Positions 1 through 13,700 of a stretch of DNA of 64,000 nucleotides are shown one piece after another. Source of the DNA: Biomphalaria glabrata (lineage: Eukaryota; Mollusca; Gastropoda; Planorbidae); the NCBI RefSeq assembly GCF_947242115.1, contig NC_074721.1, positions 32,269,676 through 32,333,675 on the forward strand. Reading direction: 5' to 3'. The translations under genes were made by a program, and so were the position numbers. The first letter of the stretch is position 1. Every line of letters starts with the position of its first letter. Below the pieces are notes generated by a model. The model did no database searches. It was not told the origin of the DNA and saw only the letters and a program-made list of their open reading frames with translations.

Positions 1-314
1 TATTATTATACCCTTGGAATCCGTAAATAACAGCCAGTATCTAGTTATAGCATTACTCCTCGGTCCTTGATGAGGGAGGCGTTGGCGTTCCAAGGAGTAG
101 GCTAGAACTAGGGATCGATAGTTGCGGCATTGATTTGTTGAGCGCGGTTGCTACCCGGGACACGTCCGTTGCTTTACACATATTTCTTTTTTTTTTACTT
201 CTCCTTTCTCTCTTGCGGCACAAAACTTGTGTATGTTTGGCGTCCTGTTGGTCCGCATTTTGGCGCATTGCCAGACAGCATTTCCGAACTGATGCTGAAA
301 AGGGTGAATATAAC

Positions 315-316
<2 letters not shown>

Positions 317-375
<59 letters not shown>
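317..375. repeat. (TA)n microsatellite
   Basis: About 29 uninterrupted AT dinucleotides. It produces false YIYI frames on both strands. Confidence 0.95.
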
Positions 376-377
<2 letters not shown>

Positions 378-599
378 CTTGTTTACTTGAAGTGGCACGC
401 GCTATAAAAAGGGGTGGATCTTAAATCTAGCTCTTGCCTGTGTGTTGGTTTTTTTATTATTTTTTTTGACATACCACTAGAGGAAGACAAGTGTTAGGGT
501 TTTAAAAAATGTATGCCTATGACTATTTCAGAAAAAAAAAAAAATCTCGACAAATAATGCAATTATTACCAATTATACAAGATTGTGGTTGTAAGATTA

Positions 600-900
600 T
601 GCATGAATTTTTTTTTTTTTTTTTTATTTTTTTTTGCAAAGCTTATATAAAATTACTGTCTATATGTAAAAAGTTTGTACACGTTATTTCACCCACACCC
701 AATATTGGATCAAGCTGAAATTTTGCACAACTGTCTCTTTCTGACAACAGAAGAATCAATTAAAAAAAAAAAAATTCTTTTTGTAACTATTTGTAACTAA
801 TTGTTTTGTTTGGTTTCTTGAAAAAGGGAAAAAAATCGTTCTTGACATATGGTGGTATAAGTTGAATTAGTCCCCTTGAGGTTGAGTAATTAGAAAACGA
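600..900 (+). repeat. Repeat family D copy
   Basis: Shared core: GCAAAGCTTATATAAA, AAAGTTTGTACACGTTATTT, CACCCA, ATTGGATCAAG. See 49670-50075 for the best copy. A short non-coding interspersed element with an AATTAATTA-rich second half. Confidence 0.6.
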
Positions 901-1144
901 TCATGTAAACACCCACCAATATACCCCCTTCTTCCCTCCCCCTTTCACAACTTGTCCAGACAAGTGAAAAGATCATAGCGCATTGAGAAAGCTAAAAAAA
1001 TTGGTAAAAATATTTCTAATCGCACTTATTTATTGTGTCTTGGTTGGCCATACATATAATTACATGACTGATCCAAAGTAATTGATACAATTACATTTTT
1101 TAATATAAGGTGTTTTAAATTTTTAAATGTTTTTCTTGTTTCAT

Positions 1145-1836
1145 AATAATAAGGCTTGTCTTCGAGTCCGAAGATTAGTGAGGAATACAGTATTTCCCGT
1201 GGCTGCGCAGCCCCAGCTGTGACCTACATATTTTGCCACAACCAGGGCAAGCATAACCATTGTTTGCAAGTGGTTGATTTAGATTTTCTTTTCGTCGTCT
1301 GCGTTTGTCCTCGGCAACAGATTTTCTTTTGGTCTCAAATGTATATCCCACGGCCTTCGTGAGTGACCTCCAGCTGTCTCGTTCCGACGCCGCATGCACT
1401 CTTCTATGTCGCCTAATCTGGTCTTTGAAGCGTTTCCGTGGGGCGCCTCTGTTACGTCGACCACCTTTTAGCTCACCAAAAAAAGTGCCTTTGGCATACG
1501 TTCGTCTCCCATATGGGATACGTGCCCTGCCCAGCGTAACTGTCGGACCAAAAGAAGTCCTTCTATACTGTCCATACCGGCGTTCGCAAGGACATCGCTG
1601 TTTGTAGTGCGGTCCTGCCACCGTATGTCCATGATGGAGCGCAAGCATCTTTGGTGAAAGCGCTCAAGAAGTCTTAGTTGTTTTCTGTATAGTGTCCATG
1701 TCTCAGAGCCATATAGAAGGGTTGAGAGAACCACCGCCTGGTAGACATTGATTTTTGTAGGCAGGCGGAGCGATTTGTTCTTCCAAACTCTCGCCTGAAG
1801 GCGTCCAAAAGCGCTACTAAAAAAGCCCTGCGGCAA
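1145..1836 (-). mobile_element. LINE ORF2 3' fragment with C2H2 tail
   Basis: Minus-strand frames read KINVYQAVVLSTLLYGSETW, then LRWAGHVSHMGDERMPK, a basic segment, and a final zinc finger CPGCGKICRSQLGLRSHGKYC. The frame shifts once near 1475-1490 at an A-rich run. This C-terminal thumb plus C2H2 finger is typical of several molluscan LINEs. The 5' part is missing. Confidence 0.75.
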
Positions 1837-1839
1837 TAG

Positions 1840-2015
1840 GCAAGTGGCGAAGTGGCAGCTGTGGATACACTAGCAGAAGAAGCAGGCCTATCTGCAACTG
1901 ACATAACCAACCCATGCCACATATGCGGCCGGCTTTTTAAAGCGAGGATTGGACTTTACAGCCATCTTCGAGTCCATAGGAAATGAGAAATGTGTTCATC
2001 TTCGACCACGAAGGA
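1840..2015 (+). mobile_element. LINE 3' tail with C2H2 finger, opposite orientation
   Basis: The plus strand reads VDTLAEEAGLSATDITNPCH, then ICGRLFKARIGLYSHLRVH, a C2H2 LINE tail of a different family from 1145-1836. It abuts that element head to head. Confidence 0.6.
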
Positions 2016-2639
2016 GGATATATATATATATAAAGTTTAGTAGATTTAAACATTCGCTTAACCAGGATAGATTTCTCGAGAGGGGGAAGAATGGGCAGGG
2101 GAGAGGGGTAAAAAATTACATTTTCTTTTAAATCTTATATTCATTAGTTTTGAAAAGCAAAATAATCGCTCTATGAGATGTATAAAGGAAGTAGGTATTG
2201 TCTTTTTTTTTAAAAGTATTATTTATGTTTTTCTCATTTGTATTTTATTTTTATTATTATTGAATACATTCTTTATACTATCTTTTATCATTCTGCGAGG
2301 AATGTTTGTACATTCATTCATATAACATTCTATTCTGGAAAAATAATGGGGCGCCAGTAACGCCTCTGCCTGATAGACCCTACAATAAGCTATTCCAATG
2401 AAGCCCAAGCGTTACAATTTTTTTTTTATTCCTGCGATATGACTTTCAGTCTATTAGGCTACACAGGAGCCTGGACTATCTCTGGGGCTGAATTCATTTT
2501 TACAAGAAGAAACAAATTGATTCTTTAGAGTTGTTTCACATTTGTAAGAAGAGAGTACATTGCGCTAGCTGTGATTTCAGCCAAAAGAAATCTATTTTAA
2601 AATTACTTTAAAAAAAACAACAACCGCAAATCTTATCGA

Positions 2640-2880
2640 AGGGAAAGAACACTTACAACTATCACTAAAAAATAATGTAGAGGTTATTTCCCTTTTTTTC
2701 GATATCAAACAAAATAATTAATAATAAATTGACAAATTGTTTTTATTATTATTATTATTGATTCATGTTTTGTTAGGTACAATGAGTAATTGTTTAAAAT
2801 TTCAACTTGATCCAAGAATGGTTGTGGGAAAAAAGTGTACAATTATCGAAGGGGACTTATGATGAGGGTTCTTTTTTTTA
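2640..2880 (-). repeat. Repeat family D copy
   Basis: Reverse-oriented, with CAACTTGATCCAAGAATGG and GATATCAAACAAAATAATTA. Confidence 0.65.
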
Positions 2881-3294
2881 AGGCTATGCAAGGACAAGTA
2901 TACTTGTAGCAGTTCAATATATATATTTATTTTACAACTTTACAATACATAAGTTCATAATTGCTGTACATATGTTCCAACTACAACTTCTGGCTTTGCT
3001 CTCCACAATATTCTCACTCTCTCTTTCTAACATGACACAAATCAGGCCTTAAATACTGTTTCTCTCCACCCTTATTTTCAGATGTACCTGTACGAACACG
3101 CCACCACGTAGACACTTTGATTGCCTCGCGTCCCACACCGTGACCTCCGTGACCCCTATGTCGAAGGTGTCACCCACACTCACCCACCCGTAACGTGTAA
3201 ACAAACATCTTTCTCTCATCCATCCAGACATTGGCCTTTCGACTCTTTAGTCTCCACATGGACAAAAGCTCACATATTTAGCCATATATGTGAA

Positions 3295-3512
3295 TACTGA
3301 AAGATAATTTCCCTTGTTGGTATCAAATAAAATAATTAATTACCAGTAATTAATTAACTTATTGGTTAATTTTTTTTTATTGGTTCATGTTTTATCTTCG
3401 CCAATGAATTATTGTGCAAAGTTTCCATTTGATCCGAGAATGATGGTGGGTGAAATAATGTGTTCAAACTTTTTACCTGACAGACAGAGTGAGTTGATAC
3501 AAACATGAACAC
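3295..3512 (-). repeat. Repeat family D copy
   Basis: Reverse-oriented, with CATTTGATCCGAGAATGATG and CCTGACAGACAGAGTGAGTT. Confidence 0.65.
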
Positions 3513-4052
3513 AGATAAGAAAAACTGAGCTCTTTGATACATAAAGATAAAAAAAATCAGAAGAGCGCTCTTTAATTAAAAATTTGTACAACTGAATTCT
3601 CCAAAACATTAATAATTCAAATGTATATATAGACTCTAGATGTAGAATTGAGATTCTTAAGTCACAAACAAGAAAAACTAAACAGATTTCTAAGTGTTCA
3701 ATTAGCACCAAGATGATATATTTAAAATAATGAGAAACCGGTATCAGACACTTTTTTGAGCTTGTTATGTGGATACATGACTTCACTCAGAGACAAACAC
3801 ACACTTAGGTCATACACACATTAGATTCTCACAAGTTACAATTCATTACATTCGAACATTCACTAACACTATATTATTATTTGGCTGAACTAAACAAAAT
3901 TAATCAATATGAAATTACATTTGATTTTTTTCACATATAACTTTTCATTGAAGCAACACACAATGGATAGAAACCAACTCATATTTATATAAAACCCACT
4001 AGATTTATATACAATATATAAATTACATGTTCCATGTTTATTATATAGAAAC

Positions 4053-4190
4053 AGTTGGCTATTGGATATCTGCTATTCACTGTGCATTGTCGTCTTGATG
4101 ATCTGCGGTTCGAATCCTGCCCTCTGTTATCCCCCATCATCATGCTGGAAGTTTTGAAGTTGTAATAATCTTCAATTCTGAAGGAAAAGT
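4053..4190 (+). mobile_element. SINE-B copy
   Basis: tRNA-like segment with B box GGTTCGAATCC, then a body CCCCCATCATCATGCTGG and a GAAGTTGTAATAATCTTC tail. This body recurs at 13868-13985, 18008-18105, 45280-45385 and 62520-62708. Confidence 0.6.
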
Positions 4191-5462
4191 TCAGTGCTAA
4201 GTTACACCAAGCTTCACTCCAACAGTTGACTCCAAAGGTAGGAATCCCATAGTAAAACTCTTCAATATGTATAATGAGTCAGTGTTGTGGCTTATGAAAG
4301 ACTATCATCCACATTAAATGACTCTCTTAAAGTAATGTCAGGAATCTAGGCTCTTAGAAACATCATCAAATCTCAACAATCCAAATCTCCACAATATCAG
4401 CAAAACAATAATTAGCATTGCAGCCAAGAGGCCTATCACTGAGACTTTACTGACCAGTGCCACCTTCACCATTTCCATCACAAACTAATATTTATTTAAT
4501 TGTGTGACTGTTAGACTCTTGTATAGCAGAATTCATATATTAACAAATCTATTTTGAGAGATTCCTTGACAGATATTTATGCTTAAAAAAAAGAAAAATT
4601 CAAACTCATTAAACCTTTTCTTTCTTATCTAATCTTATAAAATACAGACGTTACTACTTGTTGTGAAACTGGTGTGAATGTATGTTTCCCTTTCTATAAT
4701 TACGATGTTTTATGTAATGCACAAATTGTAAGACAATGTCTTTATGGATAAAAAGGTTATTATTATTATTATTATTATTAATAAACTTAACATTCTTTCT
4801 ATAAAATTAACTAGTATTCACAATCATACATACATTTCTTCCTACACCAGTACATCTCCTAAGTACCAGTTAACTTTGTTGAATGAAATGCTTACATCAA
4901 TGTAAGACAAAATGTGAATTTTAAAAAGTTTGTTTTGTAACATCAACAAAAGATATAGAGGTTGACTTCAAGTGATTAGTAAAATATAGACGTTTCTACA
5001 AAAATGAACATTTTTACTTCCTAGCACAAACCAGATGCAGGTCAGCAAGAGATAGGAGGTTCAAACCTGAACAATTGGGATGACATTCCAGAGTGCATAC
5101 CAAATACCAGTATATAGACTGGAAATCAGAATTGTTTCAGCTAAGTATGTTTTTATGAGCTTTTTGTGTTTGGACAAATATTTCGATAGTACATTAAAGG
5201 CTGTTCAAATATTATAATGTGTAAAGTGGCTGCTGGAGGCTGGCTTAATCTAAGGATTGCTGACTTACTTTAAAGAACCTACAATTTCTAACCAGTGAGA
5301 TTAATAAAAAATATTATTCAAAATGAATTAAGATTCACCAAATAGTTTACATTTAATTGAAATCCGGCCTTGCTATGACATTTTAGAGTATTTTACTATA
5401 AAATGTCAGACCGACCATAATCTATATTTAACATTTTTAATTGATTTTTATTAGTATAATTT

Positions 5463-5640
5463 GAGGAGGGTGTGCTGAACTCTTCTGGTCTCAAGTTTCA
5501 ATCCAGTTAAAAACCTTTTTATGATGCCACCCAACTCTACTTGTAAGTTGGTCGTTGTGCTGGCTACATGACAACCTTGATAAACTGTCTGCCATAGGAA
5601 GAGTGGAGCTTTACACCATCTGCACCCTGAATCAAAAGTT
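5463..5640 (+). mobile_element. Old, diverged SINE-A copy
   Basis: Keeps GTTGGTCGTTGTGCTGGCTA and a worn head with CAAGTTTCAATCC in the B-box position. Confidence 0.55.
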
Positions 5641-7772
5641 GTAAAGGTGGAAAGCTTTTTTTTTTTCCAATTTTATTTACAGGTATGAATAAAAACTTCG
5701 TAGAAATGCTAATTTAGCATTAACAATGCACATGTATGTAAACATATTATTTAATAACAGAGTGTAATGATAATTGTGTCTATATAAATTTATAAAACAA
5801 TAATTAACTAATACAAAAATGCCTTCAATATTTATAAAAACCAATGATTTTTAAGCAACAAGTATATTTTATAGATCAGTACAAACAAACTTTGAATAAG
5901 ATATTACTCTCACAGGCTGAGGAAAAATGTTTCAATACATCTGTTTTCTTGTTATCTCTTGAAAAGAGCTTGACTCACAGTAAATTTTAATATAAACTGT
6001 AGAGCATCATCAAATTTTAAATATCAACAAGTAATAACATTTTTTTATTTTAAAAAAAATTCTAAAGAAATGTATTAGATTCTAGTCTTTTACATAGATT
6101 ACTTGGATAATCTATTACTAAAGAAAATGTCAAAATGACATTAAAATGTAAAAAAAAAAAAAATGCCTAGTTTTAATTTCCTTTAAAACAACAAAGATTC
6201 AATTTCTTGTTTCAATTACTATACGATAAATTAACTAGTTTGGTGAAAAGAAAAAGAAATAATCAAGGATGAATATAAAGTGGATACACAAACTGAGGGT
6301 CTTGGTTTGTTATTATCTTGATTGAAAATATGAATTTTTATGTCAAGAATTAAACTTAAGCTGAATAGAATTTTTCTCAAGCAAAACAGCTATTTCTCTT
6401 TTCTGTAACTGTACACAAATGTTAAACATGATCGAACTGTCTACAAATGTTACACAACATAAGAGTCAACTTAATAAAGCACCATATCAATAAAAAGCAT
6501 ATTCCTCATAGGAACATCAAGAAACATCAAATACATCATTGTCAATCTCTCAGTTTCTAGGTATTAATTTTCCTTCCTTAACTTCTAAAAAAATGTCTTC
6601 AAGTAACATAGTAACATTTTAAATTCTTAAAATATACCATTAAGAAAAGAAAATATTGTCTAGCCTTTCTAAAATTTCTAAACTACTTTTGTGGAACTAC
6701 TTAAGGGAAAGCCAAAATAAAAAAATAAATAAAAAGAACCAAATTAATTTTTTGAGAAATTACTATATTTTATAAAAGATGTAAATATAATTTAAAAAAT
6801 ACATTTTGATTTTGAAATTGCTTGGCTGATTTCATGAATTAAAAGAAGCAGAAATGTTGATAAATTTTAATTCTATACATCAGCCTAGTACCATACCTAT
6901 GGACAGTGTAAAACTATCAAACAATGAAACGGTGTTGAACAGCTTTATCAGTCATGCATGGGGAGAGTTTGAAATATATATATGGAAAACTCCTGCTTGC
7001 TACGAAATAATTTTTTTGTTAACTACAGAAAAGATCTTTTGTCAACTTTCAATTGGACAAACATTGATTAATTAGTGAATTACCAAAAATCAATCATTTT
7101 AAATCATTCATGAATTTTGTTTTTCTTTGCTATATGGTTGATATTGTCTTTTAGATGTAAGATTAAATCTCAATCTTCATTAGACCTTGCTTTAACAAAT
7201 GTTCAAATATTGTTTATGCTGACCTTTCAATAAAACAAGAAAGTATTATTTTTTTATACACTGGAATGGTGAAACATGGTAGATTTAAAACATGACAACA
7301 TATCACTAGCCCTGGCCTTTAAGTATCACTGTTTCAGTCTCAGCCTTTGATAACATGCAGGCATATTTAGAGGCTCACCCTCTGAGGTCTGTTTTACACC
7401 TAGTCATCATAAGGTCCATCACTATGATATCATAATCCACAAACATCAACAACCTTCCACTCAATGATTCAAGCTCACGATGAAACAAAGTCATTGGATT
7501 GCTGTAGTAGAAAAATCATTTTTCCACAAGCGACATTATTTTTCTCACCATATCAACACGTGGGTCAAGTCTATCACAAAGTCAAATTCTCTTGCCCTTG
7601 TACAGTTGTAGAAGTTGTATCAGTAAATCACAAGCTTTTACTTTTATCTTTGTAATGTGAACAACATAAATTGCTTGTACAAGTGGCATTAAAGGTCTTC
7701 ATGCTTCTGAGATAAATATATGCATGTCATAAAATCACTGAAATGCCAAAGAAAATTAATCCTAGGATGTGT

Positions 7773-10700
7773 TTAAAATGTCCAGTCTTCTTGCATAGAC
7801 ACTTCGCTCATCTTTCTAGTAAAATCATCCTCCTCAGCAGATAGATCTAAAAAGAAATAATGAAACAAAGAAAACAGTCATCAATTAAACGATATGGTAG
7901 AAACAAGAAAATATATCAGTGTTAGTGCTTCACTTTGCCATTTAAGTCCCACTAACTATATGTAGAGCCTATACAAAGGTTTCAGATACTGTGGTTGAGA
8001 CTACTATTGGGACAAGACAAATTAGTTTCTCATATTGTCAGTAAAGTTTTGTTCTTAGGTCAATGTGGTTTCAGATTTTAAGTTCTTAGGACATTATAAG
8101 TTTCTTTGCCTTATGGCTAATAAAACTGTACAGTTGGAAATATGATGAAGGGCATGGGCAGTTTCACATTAAGCAATGATGTTAAAATGGCTGTATGATT
8201 ATTTGAAACAACCATGTCTTGCCACTGAGTTCTAGGGTCACCAAACAGTGCCAAGGACTCAATGGCCTATGTGACTAAAAACATGCTTTTACACGAGAGT
8301 TTTTTTTTAATCTTACAGCTACAAGAAATGAACCAATCACAAAGAAGTAAAGTAGATAAAATGAGAATAGCTGGATGCAGCAAAACTAAATACTGTCCAA
8401 TGACTCATCAGTTGTTGTTTTTTTGTCATCTGGCTACACATTTTTACTGTGCAAGAGACCTAACTAGTAAAGGTTTGCTCAAGTGACTAATTAATTACCG
8501 ACCTTCCATAATAATAAAAGTTAATTACCTCCTACATCTATTCATGTGTAAACTATTCTTGCATGTTAATTAAATACAATCTGCTAAGTCATCAATTTTC
8601 CTGGCTGATTAAGGCAACCCATTCTATGCTCTAATAGTACTAAAGAAGAAATGGCTCTTCTCCATTTTTTCCTAAAAAATGGAACAAGAAATGTACCCTT
8701 GACTTTGTGTTTTTCTGATTATTTTATTAAGATGTGTTTTTGTATTTGACTGGACAATAACTGTCAGTTATTCAGGGTGGATGAATAAATCCCATATCAA
8801 CTATCGGATGTTCATCCCAGACAACTATAAATTAAATAAAAAGTTTTGTTAACATAGTATTGTCCTTCTTAACTTAATCTGTCCAGAATTATTCTCCATC
8901 CAACTGAATAATTTACTTGGCCCAATTGTCATGCACTACTATATTACGGTTGAGTTACAATAACTTTCTCCTTTGTAATCAGAATGTGTTATATTTGTAT
9001 AGAGATAAAGAGAACAACATGGCTTTTTTAGGGATGGCAAATTTTTGTTTACAGGACCAAAAGTGATTCAAATTTTGCATTACGAAATAAGACTAAGACT
9101 AAGAATGCTTTATTGATCCTTATGGAAATTTGTTGTGATTACAAGGACTTTTTTCTCATATAAAGACAACACAAGAGAAACATGCACATAAATAGAACAG
9201 ACACAACATAAAGAGTTCATTCAGCGACTACACACAGGCATCTTGGTCTGTTTCATGTTTCCTGATCAACGAGTGGCGTTGATATAGTCTGACCGAGTGA
9301 GGTACGAACGAGTTTTTGTACCGGTCTGTTCTTGTTTTTCGCGACGACTTGGCGTAGTTCTGATGGAGTGGGTGGCCGTTAAAAAAATAAAAACTTAGCC
9401 ACTAGGACACATTTACTATATATCTAGATCTAGAAAATATTTTACATCTGGATTTAATACAAAGTATTTTATGATTCTATCCATATTTACAAAAACATAA
9501 TAATTACCTTTAATTATCACTTAAAATTGAAACATTCAGCTTAGTATCTGAATTTACCTCATCAGAAAAAGTACATTTAAAAAAAAAACACCCAGAAAAA
9601 AAAAATGGTGAAAGCAAAAGGAAATAATTCAAGATTAAGTTTTAAGCAATTAAAAACATATGCAGGAAAAAAGAAAAAAAAGGATTTTAAAAGACTCTAT
9701 GATGACATCATTGATCTGACAGAATTGGCCATTTAAATCAAAAATGAGATCATCATTCTGGACAGAAAGAATTATGTTAGCGCTATTGAAAAGTAGAGCT
9801 ATTCCATTTCCACTTTTCAAAAGAGTATGATTTTCATAAGCTTATGTTGTCTGTGTATGAATATGTTATCAGCTGGGTTTAAACCTGTAAGTATGTTTGA
9901 TGTATACATTTTAAAACAGCTTATGACATTCTTTAAGCCACTTGAATTGTGTTATAAAGCAAAAATCAATATAGACAGGACACATATTTAATTCTCACTA
10001 AGTTGGTTAAAATAATTAATCTGAGCCTGAATGAAACAATAACTGCGTACATGTGCATGTGTCAGTGCAGACTTACCCCTTGGTACTTTGGCAAGGTCAG
10101 TGAGTGGGGTGACAGGCTGTAGCAGTGACGGAAGTGATGATGATGGTCTGTTTTTGATACTTTTAAACACAGAGTGATTGAGTAGCTGTGTGGCGGATGG
10201 CCTGCAAAGAAAATGTAACAAAATGTTACAAAGGCAATGTTACAAAAAAAAAAAAAGACAATGTTACAAAGACAGTGTTATAAAAACAAAAACAAAATTA
10301 CAAAGACAATGTTACAACAGCAAAGTTACAAAGACAATGTTACAACAGCAAAGTTACAAAGACAATGTTACAACAGCAAAGTTACAAAGACAATATTAAA
10401 AGAGCAAAAAAAAAATCATTACATATTTTGTACCTAATTAAGAACAGTTTTAGGGAAAAAAAATATATGCTAAGATTGAAATTCTATACATTTAGATATC
10501 CATAACTAAATGGCAGATATTCATAACTAAATGGCAGATATTCATAACTAAATGGCAGATATCCATAACTAAATGGCAGATATTCATAACTAAATGGCAG
10601 ATATCCATAACTAAATGGCAGATATCCATAACTAAATGTCAGATATCCATAACTAAATGTCATACAATTGAGCCTCAATGCCCCTTAACTTAGCAGTAAT

Positions 10701-13700
10701 AATCTACTACCCACAAGTATTAATTTACTTCATTTACCTTTTGACTACATCAAGTTCTAAACATTCTGAAGTGAACTCGTGCAGGTTTTGTGAAAATGTC
10801 CTCTTGAAAAATATGACATCTGCTCTCTCTTGTGTTGTACCAGGTTGGTCATCATTTCCATCTAGTAAAGTATCATACAGTTAAGATATATTAAAAACGA
10901 ACAATCTCTGAGTATTATATAAAGTGATTCTGTCAATGATACCAATCAATGATGACATTTAAACCTAGTGGTGATACACAAGATACACACACAATCAAAT
11001 CCAGATCTAGTTGTAATATTATTCACTATACTAGATTTAGGTCAGTAAAAAAATGCTTATGAGTCCAAAGATTAAGAAAAAAATGTAGTATTCCAAATGG
11101 CTACCCAAACCTAGCTTTGACGTACACACTTCACCACATCTAGCCCAGACAAAGCCATGTAAGAGTTCTCCAGCTGTTTGCTATGCTAGAGAAAACAAGT
11201 TGATTCCTACTACCACTTACCATCATCAATAATAAAATCTCCTACTGTTGTAGAGTCAGCTAACTTTGGTTTTGTTCCATTTAGCTTCTCTAGCAACATC
11301 TGAGAATAGAAATGATTACATGTACAAACAAATATTTTTGTTTAAATGTAAAATCTGTATCTAATGAACATTACAAAATGACAACTAATTTTTTTTTTTA
11401 TATTTCTATTTGGGTTCATTATTCCAATTCAAGACCATAATTTTTGCTAAAAAAGTAAAAAAAAATTAGGACTTTCATTTCATTTGTTGTTTAGGTTATG
11501 AAAAATGGTAGATAACTTTCAACTTACATAAGAGTTTATTAATAGTTTTCCCCCCTTGTAAGGCTATAAAAAGGAACAACTTAAAATGTATTTTCAACAA
11601 ATAAAAACTGACTGTAAACTTACCTGAGTTGCAGGCATATCTGAAAAAGGTGACTGGCCATTTGCAAGCTCACAAATTAATATTCCAATACTGTAAATAT
11701 CAGATTTAAAATTGTAACCAGCTAAATTCTGAAAGTACAAAAACATATTAGTTACTCAATGATTATGTCAATTAAGCATTATTTCAGATGAATTAGAAGC
11801 TTACTTTCATCAAATTTACAATAGATTAGTACAAACGTTTTAAAAAGATGTATTCAGTAAGACCTAGTTATCTTTTCAAAGCAGCTTTGAACATATTTTC
11901 CATTCATCCACATGATCTGTGACTTTAAAAATACAAATTGAGTTGTCACACTACTAAGTTCATAATACAATACTTCATTGATGCAATAAATAAAGATCCA
12001 TTATAGCTTGATGTTCTAATAAAAGCATATCAACTTCCTAACCTTGCCCTTCAATACATAATTACTTGGTATTTAACTCTATAACTAAATATGGTGACTG
12101 TTCTCAGTATAAAATATACATTAACTGTCTCCAAACAACATCTTTACTAATTCTAACTTCTAACATAACTGATCGAAGGTGCTGAGTGGAAAAGTGCTTG
12201 ACTTCCAAACCAGAGGGTCCCAGGTTCAAATCCTAGTAAAGATTTTTAATTTGAGGATCTTTGGGGCGCCTTTGAGTTTACCCAGCTCTGATGGATACCT
12301 GACATTCATCATCATCATTCCTTTGAGTTCCTCGAGGAACATAGGGCCTCAGCAAAAACATGCCACTCTTCACTGTCTAGTTTTTTGATGGCTTCCCAGC
12401 TCTTTCCTGTCCTCTCGGTTTCCCCTAGTATACTGCGTCGCCATGTTCTTTTTGGGTACCTGACATTAGCTGGGAAAAAGTAAAAGCGGTTGGTTGTTGT
12501 GCTGGCCACATGACAACTTCATTAACCAAGGGCCACATAATCAGATGACCTTAAAATCCTCTGCCTTAAAGACCACATGGTATGAAAGGGGAACAACATG
12601 ACCACTCTACTGGAATTCATTCACTTGACTTCTCTGATTAAAATGACTGACTTTACTTGATTTACTAATTTGATTGACCTTAATTGACTGCTCTATTGAC
12701 TAACCCTTCATTTACTAACTAAAATTCGCTGACTGACTCAAATCTTGTTCTCCCTATCACTTGTACTTTCGGTCATCTGATAACTAATGTTCACATGTTC
12801 ATGCTTTTGGTTCAAACAATTCATATTAAATATAATCAAATACAATAAGGCTACTATTTTATCTGTGACAACATCCAAAAGATATCCATTTCTTTGTCTT
12901 ATATACAAATAGAGTAATTAATTACTTCAAACTAATTTTGAATCAATATTTTTTAAAATTATACCTTCATCAAGAAATGATTTATTCCGATTGATGTAAT
13001 GCTTAAAAAAAGTGTATTTCAGTCAACAGATATTGACAAATTTTTAAAATGTAAAAAGTCTTTAATAAGATTATTGATTTCATTCTGAGGCAGAGAATCA
13101 GTTTATTAATATGAATCTTTAGGCATCTTATATTGATACAGTTGTTTGTTGAAATGAACATTTTGACCTGAGCTTTTGAGTTTGAGTAGACTTTCATTGT
13201 AACAGAACTAAAAGCATAAAGTTTTAATTTCTTTGACTTGTCATGTACATTGTGACCATCACATAAGGTTTTGTGGAACATATCCTTCGACAGAATGAAT
13301 TACCCACCCAAGGGAGGCTATATGAGGAAAATGCAGACACTGACATCCTCATACAACCTGCTGCCGCACCTTCAAGAATGACCTCAGAGAAGTGGACACC
13401 TGCTGCCAAGAGGCTGCAAGCTTTGCTGGACAGTGGATTCTTGCTTCCTGATGCTCTGAATGGTGTTAGATCTAAGTCTATGTAAATAAAGTAACGTACC
13501 TGATGCAGCAATTCTGGACTGAAGCTCTGTAGACAGTCCACTGAATGTATTGGGAAATCATGGACCTTGCGCAGCTTTTTACCATTTTGTATTGTGTTGT
13601 AGGAATTGTGCAGACCAGTCAAACAGACCTGGCCATTTTTTGATATTAACACATGACTGGCTTTTATCCCTCTGTAGATTAAGCAAACATGTATCATGTG

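Larger units (their letters stand above)
1..1140. other. No gene recognised
   Basis: Positions 50-310 are GC-richer than the flanks and have a 71-codon frame on minus that I cannot place; they may be a LINE remnant. The rest is (TA)n, poly(A/T) runs and repeat family D. Confidence 0.5.
2016..7772. other. Gene-free repeat region 3' of STRAD
   Basis: Holds two repeat D copies, one SINE-B and one old SINE-A. The part nearest 7773 should include the STRAD 3' untranslated region. The 125-codon minus frame at 3409-3786 begins inside repeat D and shows no domain. Confidence 0.5.

Noticed and set aside
135-407. Frames with long YIYIYI runs on both strands
   Set aside because: Translation of the (TA)n microsatellite.
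3409-3786. 125-codon minus frame
   Set aside because: Starts within repeat D, hydrophobic low-complexity composition, no splice or domain support.
10484-10678. 64-codon minus frame with a YGYLPFS heptad repeat
   Set aside because: Produced by the 21-bp tandem repeat, whose length is a multiple of three; no start or splice context.
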